DNA of 64,000 bases, taken from Peribacillus cavernae. Its GTDB lineage: Bacteria > Bacillota > Bacilli > Bacillales > DSM-1321. This document shows positions 7,259 to 15,660 of this stretch, one piece after another; the first letter of the stretch is position 1; every line of letters starts with the position of its first letter. The notes under the pieces are model-generated. The model saw only the letters and a program-made list of their open reading frames with translations, was not told the DNA's origin and searched no databases. The stretch lies in contig NZ_RYZZ01000003.1 of assembly GCF_003989135.1 (NCBI RefSeq), positions 1-64,000 of the forward strand, given 5' to 3'. The position numbers were made by a program, and so were the translations under genes.

Positions 7259-9691
7259 GTGGGCAGTGCTGCATTGAAAGAAGCTCAGATACCGATTTCA
7301 GGCATGACATGTGCTGCGTGTGCGACAAGGATTGAAAAGGGTCTGAATAAAATCGAAGGCGTTGATAACGCTACCGTAAATTTAGCTCTTGAAAAAGCAA
7401 CAGTCAAATATAACCCGGATGTAACCAAAATGGATGTTTTCGAGAAGAAAATAAATGACCTCGGATATGGGGTTGTCACAGAGAAAGTTGAGTTTGACTT
7501 AGTGGGCATGACCTGTGCTGCATGTGCAACGCGTATCGAAAAAGGGCTGAATAAATTGGATGGTGTCAAAAACGCTACCGTAAATTTAGCCCTTGAAACA
7601 GGAACAGTTGAGTATAATCCTTCCCAGGTCAATATCCAGGATATGCTGAAAAAGGTGGAGGATATTGGATATGAAGCCAGAGTAAAGCAAGACAGTGAGG
7701 AAACGGCCGATTATCGGGCCCTGGAAGTTGAGAAGCAAAAAGGGAAGTTTATTTTTTCACTAATTCTATCCCTCCCATTGTTATGGTCAATGGTCGGACA
7801 CTTTGAATTTACTTCTTTTATCTATGTGCCTGACATGTTTATGAACCCGTGGGTGCAATTCTTGCTTGCAACTCCGGTACAATTTATTATCGGTAAACAG
7901 TTTTATGTGGGAGCCTATAAAGCCCTCCGCAATAAAAGTGCCAATATGGATGTGTTAGTGGCATTAGGAACTTCAGCCGCATATTTCTACAGTTTATATC
8001 AATCCATCCTATCACTGGGAACCAATGCAGGTATGGTGGAACTGTATTACGAAACAAGTTCGATTCTTATCACCTTGATTATTCTGGGTAAATTGTTCGA
8101 AGCACGCGCAAAAGGCCGCTCTTCAGAAGCAATCAAAAAATTAATGGGTCTTCAAGCTAAGACGGCAACAGTCTTCCGCGATGGGAATGAAATAGATATT
8201 CCACTTGAAGAAGTGGTTGTCGGGGATGTCGTTTATATTAAGCCGGGTGAGAAAGTGCCGGTCGATGGTGAGATCGTTGAAGGTCGTTCTGCACTGGATG
8301 AATCGATGCTAACGGGAGAAAGTGTTCCAGTTGACAAATCTTTCGGTGATGCAGTTATAGGTGCAACAATTAATAAAAACGGCTTTTTAAAAATCAAAGC
8401 AACCAAAGTGGGAAGGGACACAGCCTTAGCCCAAATTATTAAAGTGGTTGAGGAAGCCCAAGGTTCCAAGGCTCCTATTCAACGATTGGCCGACCAAATT
8501 TCCGGTATATTCGTACCGATCGTAGTGGGAATTGCGGTCGTCACTTTCTTGATTTGGTATCTATGGGTAAGTCCCGGTGAATTTGCAGAGGCACTTGAAA
8601 AACTAATTGCTGTTCTTGTGATAGCTTGTCCATGTGCTCTTGGTTTAGCAACACCGACTTCCATCATGGCTGGATCTGGCCGGGCCGCTGAATACGGGGT
8701 CTTATTTAAAGGTGGAGAACATCTTGAAATGACTCACCGTATTACAACAGTTATATTGGATAAAACGGGAACAGTCACAAACGGCAAGCCAGCTTTAACC
8801 GATGTAATCATTGACGGTGATATTGATGAAGAAACGTTCACTCAATTAATAGGTTCAGCTGAAAGACAATCTGAGCATCCACTGGCCGAATCAATTGTAC
8901 AGGGTATTAAGGAAAGAAATGTACCTTTACTGGATGCAGAAGAATTTGAAGCGATCCCAGGTTACGGAATTAAGGCAATTGTAAATAAGCGTGAGCTATT
9001 AATTGGCACTCGAAAGCTTATGCAGAAATATGACATCGAAATGGGTTCTTCGATTAACAAGATGGAAGCTCTTGAGGATAACGGAAAAACAGCGATGCTT
9101 GTCGCAATCGACGGGGTTTTCATGGGTATTGTAGCTGTCGCTGATACGGTAAAAGAATCGTCAAAAGAAGCAATTAAACGCCTGAAAGATGCAGGGCTTG
9201 AAGTCATCATGATTACCGGGGACAACAAGCGTACGGCCCAAGCGATTGCAAACGAAGTCGGAATTGATGCTGCCATTGCTGAAGTTCTTCCAGAAGGAAA
9301 AGCGGATGAAGTGAAAAAGCTGCAGCAGCAAGGAAAACGAGTCGCGATGGTTGGCGATGGAATCAACGATGCACCAGCTCTTGCGACTGCTGATATTGGA
9401 ATGGCGATTGGAACCGGAACGGATGTGGCCATGGAAGCTGCGGATATAACGCTCATGAGAGGCGATTTAAATAGCATTGCCGATGCGATTTTAATGAGCA
9501 AAAAGACAATCCGCAATATCAAGCAGAATCTTTTCTGGGCATTGGCTTACAATACGTTAGGAATCCCGATTGCCGCATTAGGCTTTCTTGCACCATGGCT
9601 CGCGGGGGCCGCAATGGCATTCAGTTCTGTGTCTGTTGTGTTGAACGCCCTTCGATTGCAGCGAGTGAAGTTAAATGAAAAAACAGCATAA
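7259..9691 (+). CDS. copA: CopA copper-exporting P1B-ATPase
   Basis: This 810-residue P1B-1 ATPase pumps Cu(I) out of the cytoplasm. Two N-terminal HMA domains carry GMTCAAC with Cys18/21 and Cys86/89. Then come eight membrane segments, the TGES actuator motif, CPC at 457-459, the phosphorylation motif DKTGT with Asp501, and GDGINDAP. The GTG at 7259 is chosen because AAAAGGAG ends 8 nt before it; an upstream in-frame GTG at 7250 overlaps that site. It follows csoR-copZ but has its own CsoR-type promoter. Residues 135-163 are nearly repeated as the tail of the flavoprotein ending at 11890. Confidence 0.95.
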   Translation: MGSAALKEAQIPISGMTCAACATRIEKGLNKIEGVDNATVNLALEKATVKYNPDVTKMDVFEKKINDLGYGVVTEKVEFDLVGMTCAACATRIEKGLNKLDGVKNATVNLALETGTVEYNPSQVNIQDMLKKVEDIGYEARVKQDSEETADYRALEVEKQKGKFIFSLILSLPLLWSMVGHFEFTSFIYVPDMFMNPWVQFLLATPVQFIIGKQFYVGAYKALRNKSANMDVLVALGTSAAYFYSLYQSILSLGTNAGMVELYYETSSILITLIILGKLFEARAKGRSSEAIKKLMGLQAKTATVFRDGNEIDIPLEEVVVGDVVYIKPGEKVPVDGEIVEGRSALDESMLTGESVPVDKSFGDAVIGATINKNGFLKIKATKVGRDTALAQIIKVVEEAQGSKAPIQRLADQISGIFVPIVVGIAVVTFLIWYLWVSPGEFAEALEKLIAVLVIACPCALGLATPTSIMAGSGRAAEYGVLFKGGEHLEMTHRITTVILDKTGTVTNGKPALTDVIIDGDIDEETFTQLIGSAERQSEHPLAESIVQGIKERNVPLLDAEEFEAIPGYGIKAIVNKRELLIGTRKLMQKYDIEMGSSINKMEALEDNGKTAMLVAIDGVFMGIVAVADTVKESSKEAIKRLKDAGLEVIMITGDNKRTAQAIANEVGIDAAIAEVLPEGKADEVKKLQQQGKRVAMVGDGINDAPALATADIGMAIGTGTDVAMEAADITLMRGDLNSIADAILMSKKTIRNIKQNLFWALAYNTLGIPIAALGFLAPWLAGAAMAFSSVSVVLNALRLQRVKLNEKTA

Positions 9692-9721
9692 CAGAAAAAA
9701 AGTAAAAAGGGGCGCGGTCTT

Positions 9722-9805
9722 ATGAAAAAGTGGACATTTGCAGCCATCATTTATTTGTTAGCCGTAATCGTAGGATATTCAGCATATGCAGGATTTCTTG
9801 CGTAA
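9722..9805 (+). CDS. Small single-pass membrane peptide after copA
   Basis: A 27-residue ORF starts MKKWTFAAIIY and ends GYSAYAGFLA. It is one hydrophobic helix with a charged N-terminus. AAAAAGGGG lies about 10 nt before the ATG, and a strong terminator follows, so it may be the last gene of the copA unit. I do not recognise a family. A regulatory partner of CopA is only a guess. Confidence 0.45.
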   Translation: MKKWTFAAIIYLLAVIVGYSAYAGFLA

Positions 9806-9912
9806 GAGAATTCATTGAGCTATGGGATTGGCCAATTCAATTAGTATGGAAGTCGAATAAGATAACAGAACCCATAAACGGCTAATGATCAAAGGTTAAT
9901 TAATCTAGATAT

Positions 9913-9943
9913 AAAAACAGACCCAAGCAGGGTCTGTTTTTAT
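9913..9943. terminator. Strong bidirectional terminator
   Basis: A perfect 12-bp stem (AAAAACAGACCC / GGGTCTGTTTTT) with a 5-nt loop ends the copA unit. It carries T-runs on both strands. Confidence 0.9.
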
Positions 9944-10069
9944 AATGTCTTATTTTGCTCATCGTGCAAATCATACCAACAAGTAGGCATCGCCATTTAA
10001 ATAATTATGGTTGATCATAGAAACACTATTCAAGAAAGGAAAGTAATACGGAATAAAGGAGTAATAAAT

Positions 10070-10178
10070 ATGGATTCAGCTGTTCCAAAGAAAGTCACAA
10101 TTATTTCCTATCGGTTCAGTGTTGGCATACAAAAAGTTTGACATGAAACAAAGTAAAAGGGAAATTATGCCAAACTAA
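10070..10178 (+). pseudogene. Possible frameshifted small ORF
   Basis: An ATG at 10070 behind AAAGGAG opens a 23-codon frame that stops at 10141. The next frame continues it with a protein-like IGSVLAYKKFDMKQ and stops at 10178. Together they could be a small membrane-anchored peptide broken by an indel near 10110. The family is not recognised and this is weakly supported. The rest of 9944-10269 shows nothing else I can name. Confidence 0.25.
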
Positions 10179-10269
10179 TAAATCATACATACAATCTTTT
10201 TTCTTCTAGGATTTTCAGTTGCTTAATTAAAAGAAATAATGTTTTGTAAAATGATTGAGGAGGATTTCC

Positions 10270-10368
10270 ATGAAGAGAATAATAAGCGTTATATTAGTTA
10301 TTGGTGTAATATGGGCTTTAGTTTCTGTAATTAATAAAGAACATAATGCTCCATCGAGGATTTTTTAA
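10270..10368 (+). CDS. Small hydrophobic peptide
   Basis: A 32-residue ORF starts MKRIISVILVIGVIWALVSV and ends in a polar tail. GAGGAGG lies 5 nt upstream of the ATG, an unusually good site for such a short frame. It has one predicted membrane helix. The function is unknown; it may be the leading gene of the flavoprotein unit. Confidence 0.4.
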   Translation: MKRIISVILVIGVIWALVSVINKEHNAPSRIF

Positions 10369-10459
10369 TGTTTTAATAATTATTATGGGCTAAACTTTAT
10401 CAGTGAATAGCCATTAGAGTACGGGAATCAGGTTAGATGTTATTGTGGGAGATGAGATT

Positions 10460-11890
10460 ATGAAGTATGTAATTATTGGTGGAGATGCTGCAGGAATGAG
10501 TGCAGCTATGCAGATCGTAAAACATGATCCAAATGCAGATATAACAACCTTGGAAAAAGGGGGAACTTATTCGTACGGCCAGTGTGGACTTCCCTATGTT
10601 ATTAGTGGATTGATTCCTTCTACTGATCGATTAATTGCCCGAAGCGTGGAAACATTTCGTCAAAAATATGGAATTGATGCGAAGATTTATCACGAGGTCC
10701 AACGAATTGATGTTAATCAAAAGATGGTCTACGGAATTGATTTAACCAAGAATAAACCATTTACTATTTCATATGAAAAACTCTTAATAGCGACAGGGAC
10801 ACATCCCGTCGTACCTGACTGGGAAGGAGTGGATCTTCCTGGCGTTCATTACTTAAAAACAATTACCGATGCTAACCAAATTATAAATGATTTAGATCAA
10901 CAGGTTCAACATATCGTGATAATTGGCGGAGGATATATCGGATTAGAAATGGCTGAGGCTTTTCGTCTATTAGGAAAAAATGTCCGAATCATAGATCGTG
11001 GGAAACATCTGGCAAAAATATTCGATGAAGATATGGCCGATTTGATTCAGGAAGAAGCAAAAAAGCATCAAATTAATGTAGTGACAAACGAACTTGTTCA
11101 ATCTATTAAGGGGCAGGTTAGGGTAAAAAGTGTATATACTGATAAAAACAATTACCCTGCCGATCTCGTTCTGATCTCAGCGGGAGTGAAGCCAAATACA
11201 GATTTCATTAAGGAAGCAGGAATTGAAACAGGTATCAAAGGAGCGATTCGGGTTAATCCATTCATGGAAACGAACAAAAAGGATGTCTATGCGGCAGGAG
11301 ATTGCGCTACCCATTTCCATTTAGTCAAACAATCCGATGATTATATTCCTTTGGGTACAACAGCAAACAAGCAGGGGAGAATTGCTGGGATAAATATGGC
11401 TGGAAAAATTACCAGGGCATTTCGGGGGATCACTGGAACTTCTATTATAAAGTTTTTGGACCTTTCACTCGGAAAGACAGGTTTATCGGAACAGGAAACA
11501 AAAGCATTGAAAATCCCTTATGAAACAGTATTTAAGGAAACGACAGATATTGCCGGTTATTATCCAGGTCCAGAAAAATTGAATATAAAGCTCATTTATA
11601 GGAAAGATAACGGACAACTTCTTGGAGGACAGCTAATTGGTAAACAGGGTGTTGATAAACGGATTGACGTTCTTGCGACTGCTCTTTTCCAGCGAATGAC
11701 GGTTACAGAACTTGAAGATCTTGATCTTGCTTATGCACCTCCATTCAATAGTGTATGGGATCCAATTCAGCAGGCTGCAAGAAGGGCGAACCATAAAAAA
11801 GATGTGGACTATGAAGCAAAATTAAAGCAAGATAGTGAGGGAATTGCCGATCATCGTGCATTGGAAATTGAAAAGCAAAAAGGGAGATAA
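10460..11890 (+). CDS. CoA-disulfide reductase-type NADH flavoprotein with a CopA-derived tail
   Basis: The 476-residue product is a pyridine nucleotide-disulfide oxidoreductase of the CoA-disulfide reductase / NADH oxidase group. It has an N-terminal FAD fold ([13 protein letters not shown]) and a single active-site Cys42 in SYGQCGLPY, as in CoADR. The NAD fold [13 protein letters not shown], the FAD motif YAAGDCA and a dimerisation domain follow. It may reduce CoA disulfide or CoA persulfide. The ATG at 10460 follows GGGAGATGAG and is preferred to the GTG at 10445. The family end is near residue 447. Residues 448-476 match CopA 135-163 at about 20 of 29 positions, which points to fusion with a lost copA copy. 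Confidence 0.85.
   Translation: MKYVIIGGDAAGMSAAMQIVKHDPNADITTLEKGGTYSYGQCGLPYVISGLIPSTDRLIARSVETFRQKYGIDAKIYHEVQRIDVNQKMVYGIDLTKNKPFTISYEKLLIATGTHPVVPDWEGVDLPGVHYLKTITDANQIINDLDQQVQHIVIIGGGYIGLEMAEAFRLLGKNVRIIDRGKHLAKIFDEDMADLIQEEAKKHQINVVTNELVQSIKGQVRVKSVYTDKNNYPADLVLISAGVKPNTDFIKEAGIETGIKGAIRVNPFMETNKKDVYAAGDCATHFHLVKQSDDYIPLGTTANKQGRIAGINMAGKITRAFRGITGTSIIKFLDLSLGKTGLSEQETKALKIPYETVFKETTDIAGYYPGPEKLNIKLIYRKDNGQLLGGQLIGKQGVDKRIDVLATALFQRMTVTELEDLDLAYAPPFNSVWDPIQQAARRANHKKDVDYEAKLKQDSEGIADHRALEIEKQKGR
11801..11890 (+). repeat. copA-derived segment at the flavoprotein 3' end
   Basis: This segment closely resembles 7661-7747 inside copA in both DNA and protein (YEA-KQDSE-AD-RALE-EKQKG). It is in the same frame as copA and lies just before the second csoR. 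It is best read as the surviving piece of a second copA. Confidence 0.75.
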
Positions 11891-11963
11891 AATCAAAATA
11901 GAGGCAAAAGAGAAAAATCCGTTTTGAAAACGTTGAAAAAGGGATAGATAAAGAATAGGAAGA

Positions 11964-12308
11964 ATGGGGGTGTTTATTCTGCTGAAGAGTGTAGAAAGTA
12001 TAGACGAAATTTTTGAATCCATAAAAGGGGCTCCTATAAACAAAAAGCTATTCATTAGCCAAAGCGAGGCTTATCCTACAGGCTTTGCACTTGGAGATGA
12101 GGATTCGTCCGGAACGAGTTTGAAAATGAAGGTTGTCCTGTTATTAGAAAGTGATGCAAGCTCCCTGTATTATAAGCAGGAATTTCAAGATGAAGAGCAA
12201 TATAAAGAAATAGTAAGTAAAATCGATCAACTTAAAAATATCGTCCCTTATGAAAATATCAATGAAGATGAAATGATGAAAAAAAGAAAAGGATATGAAT
12301 ATTTGTGA
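11964..12308 (+). CDS. Hypothetical protein upstream of second csoR
   Basis: The frame gives 114 residues, mostly soluble and acidic, with an alpha/beta look: KSVESIDEIFESIKG, then a strand-rich middle KVVLLLES, then a charged helical end. No family is recognised and there are no cysteines. ATG 11964 has a weak AGGAAG site; internal starts near 11970-11985 are possible. The stop overlaps the GTG of the next frame by 4 nt, so it is likely translated together with the second csoR. It may relate to copper through context only. Confidence 0.6.
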   Translation: MGVFILLKSVESIDEIFESIKGAPINKKLFISQSEAYPTGFALGDEDSSGTSLKMKVVLLLESDASSLYYKQEFQDEEQYKEIVSKIDQLKNIVPYENINEDEMMKKRKGYEYL

Positions 12309-12322
12309 GCGAGGGCTGGTAT

Positions 12323-12667
12323 ATGGAGCTTAATCCTGGTAATTCGAGCAATCAAACAGAAAATGAAGTTTCTCTGACGAGTGGAGAAAGAAAGAGTCAT
12401 CATTCCGATAAAGTGAAAAAGGACCTGGTCACACGCTTGAACCGTATAGAAGGACAAATCCGCGGGATAAAGGGCCTGATTGAAAAAGATACCTATTGCG
12501 ATGATGTGATCACCCAGATTTCGTCAACACAATCAGCCTTAAACAGTGTCGCTAAACTATTGCTGGAAGGCCATATCAAGGGCTGCGTTTTAGAACGGAT
12601 CCAAGAAGGAGACCTGGAAGTTCTCGATGAGGTACTTTTAACAATTGAAAGAGTCATCAAGAAGTGA
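12323..12667 (+). CDS. CsoR-family copper-sensing repressor (copy 2)
   Basis: This close paralogue of the csoR at 6447 is nearly identical across TRLNRIEGQIRGIKGLIE, DTYCDDVITQI and EGHIKGCVLERIQEG, with a different N-terminal extension. All three Cu(I) ligand positions are kept. I prefer the ATG at 12323, which has GAGGG upstream; the GTG at 12305 overlaps the preceding stop. With the copA fragment at 11801-11890, it suggests a duplicated csoR-copA block in which copA was later lost. No CsoR box was seen directly upstream. Confidence 0.85.
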   Translation: MELNPGNSSNQTENEVSLTSGERKSHHSDKVKKDLVTRLNRIEGQIRGIKGLIEKDTYCDDVITQISSTQSALNSVAKLLLEGHIKGCVLERIQEGDLEVLDEVLLTIERVIKK

Positions 12668-12764
12668 CGGATAAGGCATGTTATAAAATGTACAGAGCAT
12701 TTAAAAGGAGTAGACAAACAGCTGCCATTCAAGACTATTTAGGATTTATAAAAAGGTGGGAATT

Positions 12765-13322
12765 ATGGAGGAACAAATAGTCCGATGGTTTGCCGATAGT
12801 GGTGGCTTGTATGCAATTTGGATCAGTGTTTTTCTAAACATTGTAATCAGCCTGCTAGGTATTGTTCCGAGTGTGTTCTTAACTGCAGCGAATATCACCT
12901 TTTTTGGATTTACCAACGGGGTAATAATTTCAATTATAGGGGAAGCATCCGGTGCAATTGTGAGCTTTTATTTGTATAGATTAGGCATACACAGGCTTTT
13001 GCCAAAGTTTGAATCCAATAATAAATATCTATATAAATTACAAAAAAGCAGAGGGTTAGAGTCCTTTTTGCTCATTCTTGCTCTAAGATTATTTCCTTTG
13101 GTTCCATCTGGACTTGTTACATTAGCTGGAGCAATAAGTAAAGTAAATCTTTTAACCTTTGCTATTGCGAGTACCATTGGGAAAATCCCTGCGTTATTGT
13201 TAGAGGCATATTCAGTGCAACAAGTTCTAACTTGGGGTTGGCAGGGGAAAATTATCATGGTTTTACTATCTCTCTTCCTATTCCTAATCTTTGTAAGACG
13301 AAAAAGCTCAAAGGAGAAATAA
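12765..13322 (+). CDS. VTT/DedA-family membrane protein
   Basis: The 185-residue protein has about four to five membrane segments and the VTT (SNARE-associated/DedA) signature. It has a Gly/Pro-rich re-entrant region (GEASGAIVSFYLYRLG), then LRLFPLVPSGLVTLAGAISKV and the helix IGKIPALLLEAYS. Members help lipid-carrier flipping and envelope homeostasis. The ATG at 12765 follows AAAGGTGGG. A hairpin overlapping the stop is followed by T-runs (13304-13340). No metal ligands are visible, so its place in a copper cluster may be accidental. Confidence 0.8.
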   Translation: MEEQIVRWFADSGGLYAIWISVFLNIVISLLGIVPSVFLTAANITFFGFTNGVIISIIGEASGAIVSFYLYRLGIHRLLPKFESNNKYLYKLQKSRGLESFLLILALRLFPLVPSGLVTLAGAISKVNLLTFAIASTIGKIPALLLEAYSVQQVLTWGWQGKIIMVLLSLFLFLIFVRRKSSKEK

Positions 13323-13340
13323 TTCTTTTGAGTTTTTTTA
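13304..13340 (+). terminator. Terminator overlapping the end of the VTT gene
   Basis: CTCAAAGGA pairs imperfectly with TCTTTTGAG and a run of seven T follows. It also faces the convergent MerR/thioredoxin unit. Confidence 0.65.
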
Positions 13341-13520
13341 TTACCATTAAAGATAATCCAGTATCGATCATTCTCGTATGAAAGAGGCTGGTGCCCGCTT
13401 TCAATGTCGATAATGCTTAATCTCCTAAAACTGAAATTTACGTATTGATCAAAGAAGTATCCTTCATCATCCGGTCCGCTATGCGTAATAATATATCATT
13501 CATTTCTTTCAAACTAGTTT

Positions 13521-13673
<153 letters not shown>

Positions 13674-13943
13674 TTATTGACCTAATCCTGCAGCTTTTAA
13701 AGTATCGATGATAATACCGTTATTGCTGCAACAATCCACTAATTTCCCATTGATTGCAACGGCTGGAACAGACTTTACACCATAAGCTTTGGCTTTGTCT
13801 TCGCATTCGTTGGTATCACACTTTTTGTTCAAGTCATAAACAACCACTTCACAATTGGGACAAGCAAGATCTTTTACTTGCTTTAAAACACCTTCACAGA
13901 CATAACAACCTGATGTAAATACTTCAACTAATCTTTTAGACAT
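13674..13943 (-). CDS. Thioredoxin-like protein of a MerR-controlled operon
   Basis: The 89-residue thioredoxin-fold protein has CYVC (residues 13-16) as its redox motif, a second pair CPNC, a third in KKCDTNEC, the cis-Pro loop VKSVPAVAI and a final CC. Seven or more cysteines in a small protein suggest metal or thiol-stress handling. The ATG at 13943 overlaps the merR-like stop by 8 nt, so the two are translationally coupled. Similar proteins occur next to mercury-type MerR genes; the substrate is unknown. Confidence 0.75.
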   Translation of the reverse strand: MSKRLVEVFTSGCYVCEGVLKQVKDLACPNCEVVVYDLNKKCDTNECEDKAKAYGVKSVPAVAINGKLVDCCSNNGIIIDTLKAAGLGQ

Positions 13944-14358
13944 TTTTAATCTCTCCTTCAGACAAGTTTTTAATGATTGGACATTGATTTTTTGGAACTT
14001 CTGAACCTGGACATTTCGCTGTTAAATCTTCTAATACTGATTTCATGTTGTTAAGCTTGTGTATTTTTACCTCGATTTCCCGGATTTTCTCTGTCGCAAA
14101 TTCGTGCATTTCTTCCGAATGAAAGCTTTCCTCATTATTAGAAGCGGATAGAATCTTTTTAATTTCTTCAAGGGTAAATCCTAAATCCTGTGCACGTTTA
14201 ATGAATTGAATGTCTTGGATCACTTCTTTAGGAAACATTCTGTATCCAGATTCAGTCCGAGGAGGTTCAGAAATAAGTCCTCGTCTTTCGTAATATCTAA
14301 CCGTTTCAATATTAACGTTAGACGCCTTTGCTAATTGCCTTATAGTCAAGCCAGTCAT
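13936..14358 (-). CDS. MerR-family regulator resembling mercury MerR but lacking one Hg ligand
   Basis: This 140-residue MerR regulator has an N-terminal winged helix (IRQLAKASNVNIETVRYYERRGLI), a dimerisation coiled coil and a C-terminal metal loop KCPGSEVPKNQCPII. Bacillus MerR binds Hg with three cysteines. The two loop cysteines match, but the position of the first, at the start of the dimer helix, reads ESFHSEEMHEF with no Cys. It may sense another metal or a thiol stress. Its promoter has a 20-bp spacer with a dyad, typical of MerR activation by DNA untwisting. Confidence 0.85.
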   Translation of the reverse strand: MTGLTIRQLAKASNVNIETVRYYERRGLISEPPRTESGYRMFPKEVIQDIQFIKRAQDLGFTLEEIKKILSASNNEESFHSEEMHEFATEKIREIEVKIHKLNNMKSVLEDLTAKCPGSEVPKNQCPIIKNLSEGEIKNV

Positions 14359-14379
14359 GTCATTTCCCCCTCTATCATC

Positions 14380-14411
14380 ATTATGAAGTCTGTACCTAAG
14401 TACAGAGTCAA
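14380..14411 (-). promoter_or_regulatory. MerR-type promoter with 20-bp spacer and dyad operator
   Basis: Read on the minus strand, TTGACT (14411-14406) and CATAAT (14385-14380) are separated by exactly 20 bp. The spacer contains the dyad CTGTAC-TTAG-GTACAG. The overlong spacer and central dyad are the signature of MerR-family promoters, and it reads into the merR-like gene, so autoregulation is likely. The remaining 14412-14700 shows no gene. Confidence 0.85.
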
Positions 14412-14704
14412 TAGTTATTTAATCAAAAATTTTTTTATTGTTTATTGACCAATCAAATGTTCAGCGGAACCTATTGCTTCCATATCCCGTCCCATTACTA
14501 ATAATACCATGACCAAAGACATGTCAAACTCTAAGCATAACCTGCAGAGTTGGGGAATAGTAATACACCCAATTTCGCGAATTTTATCCAAACTCCACAC
14601 TTTTTGCACATTTTTGTAAAGTTACTGTTATGTAATATAAATATGCCTGTCATTTTATGATGATAAAATGTAGAAAAAGAAGAATTAATGTGGGGGAAAA
14701 TGAA

Positions 14705-15385
14705 TTGAAAAAGATAATAGCATCCTTAGTAGTGACGGGTACGTTACTTGCCAGTCCGATAGTTAGCAGTGCTGCTTTTGGTGATCAGACCTTAAAAAGT
14801 GGTATGACTCATACCGATGTTAAACAATTGCAAGAAACGTTGAAGAAAAAAGGGTATTTTACTAGTAAAAGCACAACAACCTATTTTGGCACTGTTACTA
14901 AAAGTGCTGTTATGAAATTGCAAAAAAATAACCGTTTAAAAGCAGATGGCATTGTTGGGCCAAATACATATAAAGCACTTGGGATTTCAAAAAGCGTCAG
15001 CAGTAAAGCTAATCCAGCTTCTTCTACTAACTCAGCCAAATTAATAACAACTGCAAAAAAGTATGTAAATGTACCATATGTATGGGGTGGAAATACGCCT
15101 AAGGGATTTGATTGCAGTGGATACTTAAAGTACGTGTTCCAAGAGAGTTCTAATGTCAGTATACCAAGGACGGTTTCAGAAATTTATAAAAAAGGTGTGA
15201 AGGTTTCTTCACCGCAACCTGGAGATTTAGTGTTTTTTGAAACATATAAACCGGGTGCTTCTCATGCAGGGATTTATATTGGAAATAATCAATTCATCCA
15301 TAGCTCCTCTTCAAAAGGAGTAAGCATCAGTTCAATGAATAATAGCTATTGGTTCCCGAGATACCTTGGGGCCAAGAGATTATAA
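14705..15385 (+). CDS. Secreted NlpC/P60 endopeptidase with peptidoglycan-binding domain
   Basis: This 226-residue cell-wall hydrolase starts at TTG 14705 behind GTGGGGGA. The signal peptide KKIIASLVVTGTLLASPIVSSAA comes first. A peptidoglycan-binding domain (about residues 28-85) carries the GMTHTDVKQLQETLKKKGYF repeat and GIVGPNTYKAL. An S/N-rich linker follows, then NlpC/P60 with catalytic Cys in FDCSGYLKY and His in SHAGIYIG. It cuts D-glutamyl-diaminopimelate type bonds in cell-wall peptides. It is a single-gene unit with a clear terminator. Confidence 0.92.
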   Translation: MKKIIASLVVTGTLLASPIVSSAAFGDQTLKSGMTHTDVKQLQETLKKKGYFTSKSTTTYFGTVTKSAVMKLQKNNRLKADGIVGPNTYKALGISKSVSSKANPASSTNSAKLITTAKKYVNVPYVWGGNTPKGFDCSGYLKYVFQESSNVSIPRTVSEIYKKGVKVSSPQPGDLVFFETYKPGASHAGIYIGNNQFIHSSSSKGVSISSMNNSYWFPRYLGAKRL

Positions 15386-15400
15386 TTCAATACTGTAAGA

Positions 15401-15430
15401 AAAGACTATCAAATTATCGATAGTCTTTTT
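15401..15430 (+). terminator. Terminator after the NlpC/P60 gene
   Basis: A perfect 10-bp stem AAAGACTATC/GATAGTCTTT with an 8-nt loop and T-run follows the stop by 15 nt. Confidence 0.9.
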
Positions 15431-15558
15431 CTTTGTATCCATGTTTTGATAGTTTAATCGTAAGACGCTGGCTAATATAGAAAAGGTTAATTTGCCTATA
15501 AACAAGAGAGAAGATTAAAAGGCACAATCATGAGAGGGTTAGAGTGGACGGCAAAAGA

Positions 15559-15646
15559 ATGGCATTACAAATCCGAATTTTAAAGAACAAAATGCCATGA
15601 ATGTTATTAAGTTTGTACACATAAAATTGTACAAACTTATTTTTTT
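15559..15646 (+). promoter_or_regulatory. Structured leader or attenuator before the cupredoxin gene
   Basis: Two consecutive inverted repeats lie here. The first is ATGGCATT (15559-15566) with AATGCCAT (15591-15598). The second is a perfect 10-bp repeat AAGTTTGTAC (15609-15618) with GTACAAACTT (15629-15638), followed by ATTTTTTT directly abutting the AGGAGG of the next gene. The second is terminator-like yet placed right before a start. That suggests attenuation, an operator, or the end of an unseen small transcript. Confidence 0.5.
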
Positions 15647-15660
15647 AGGAGGAAAATAAC

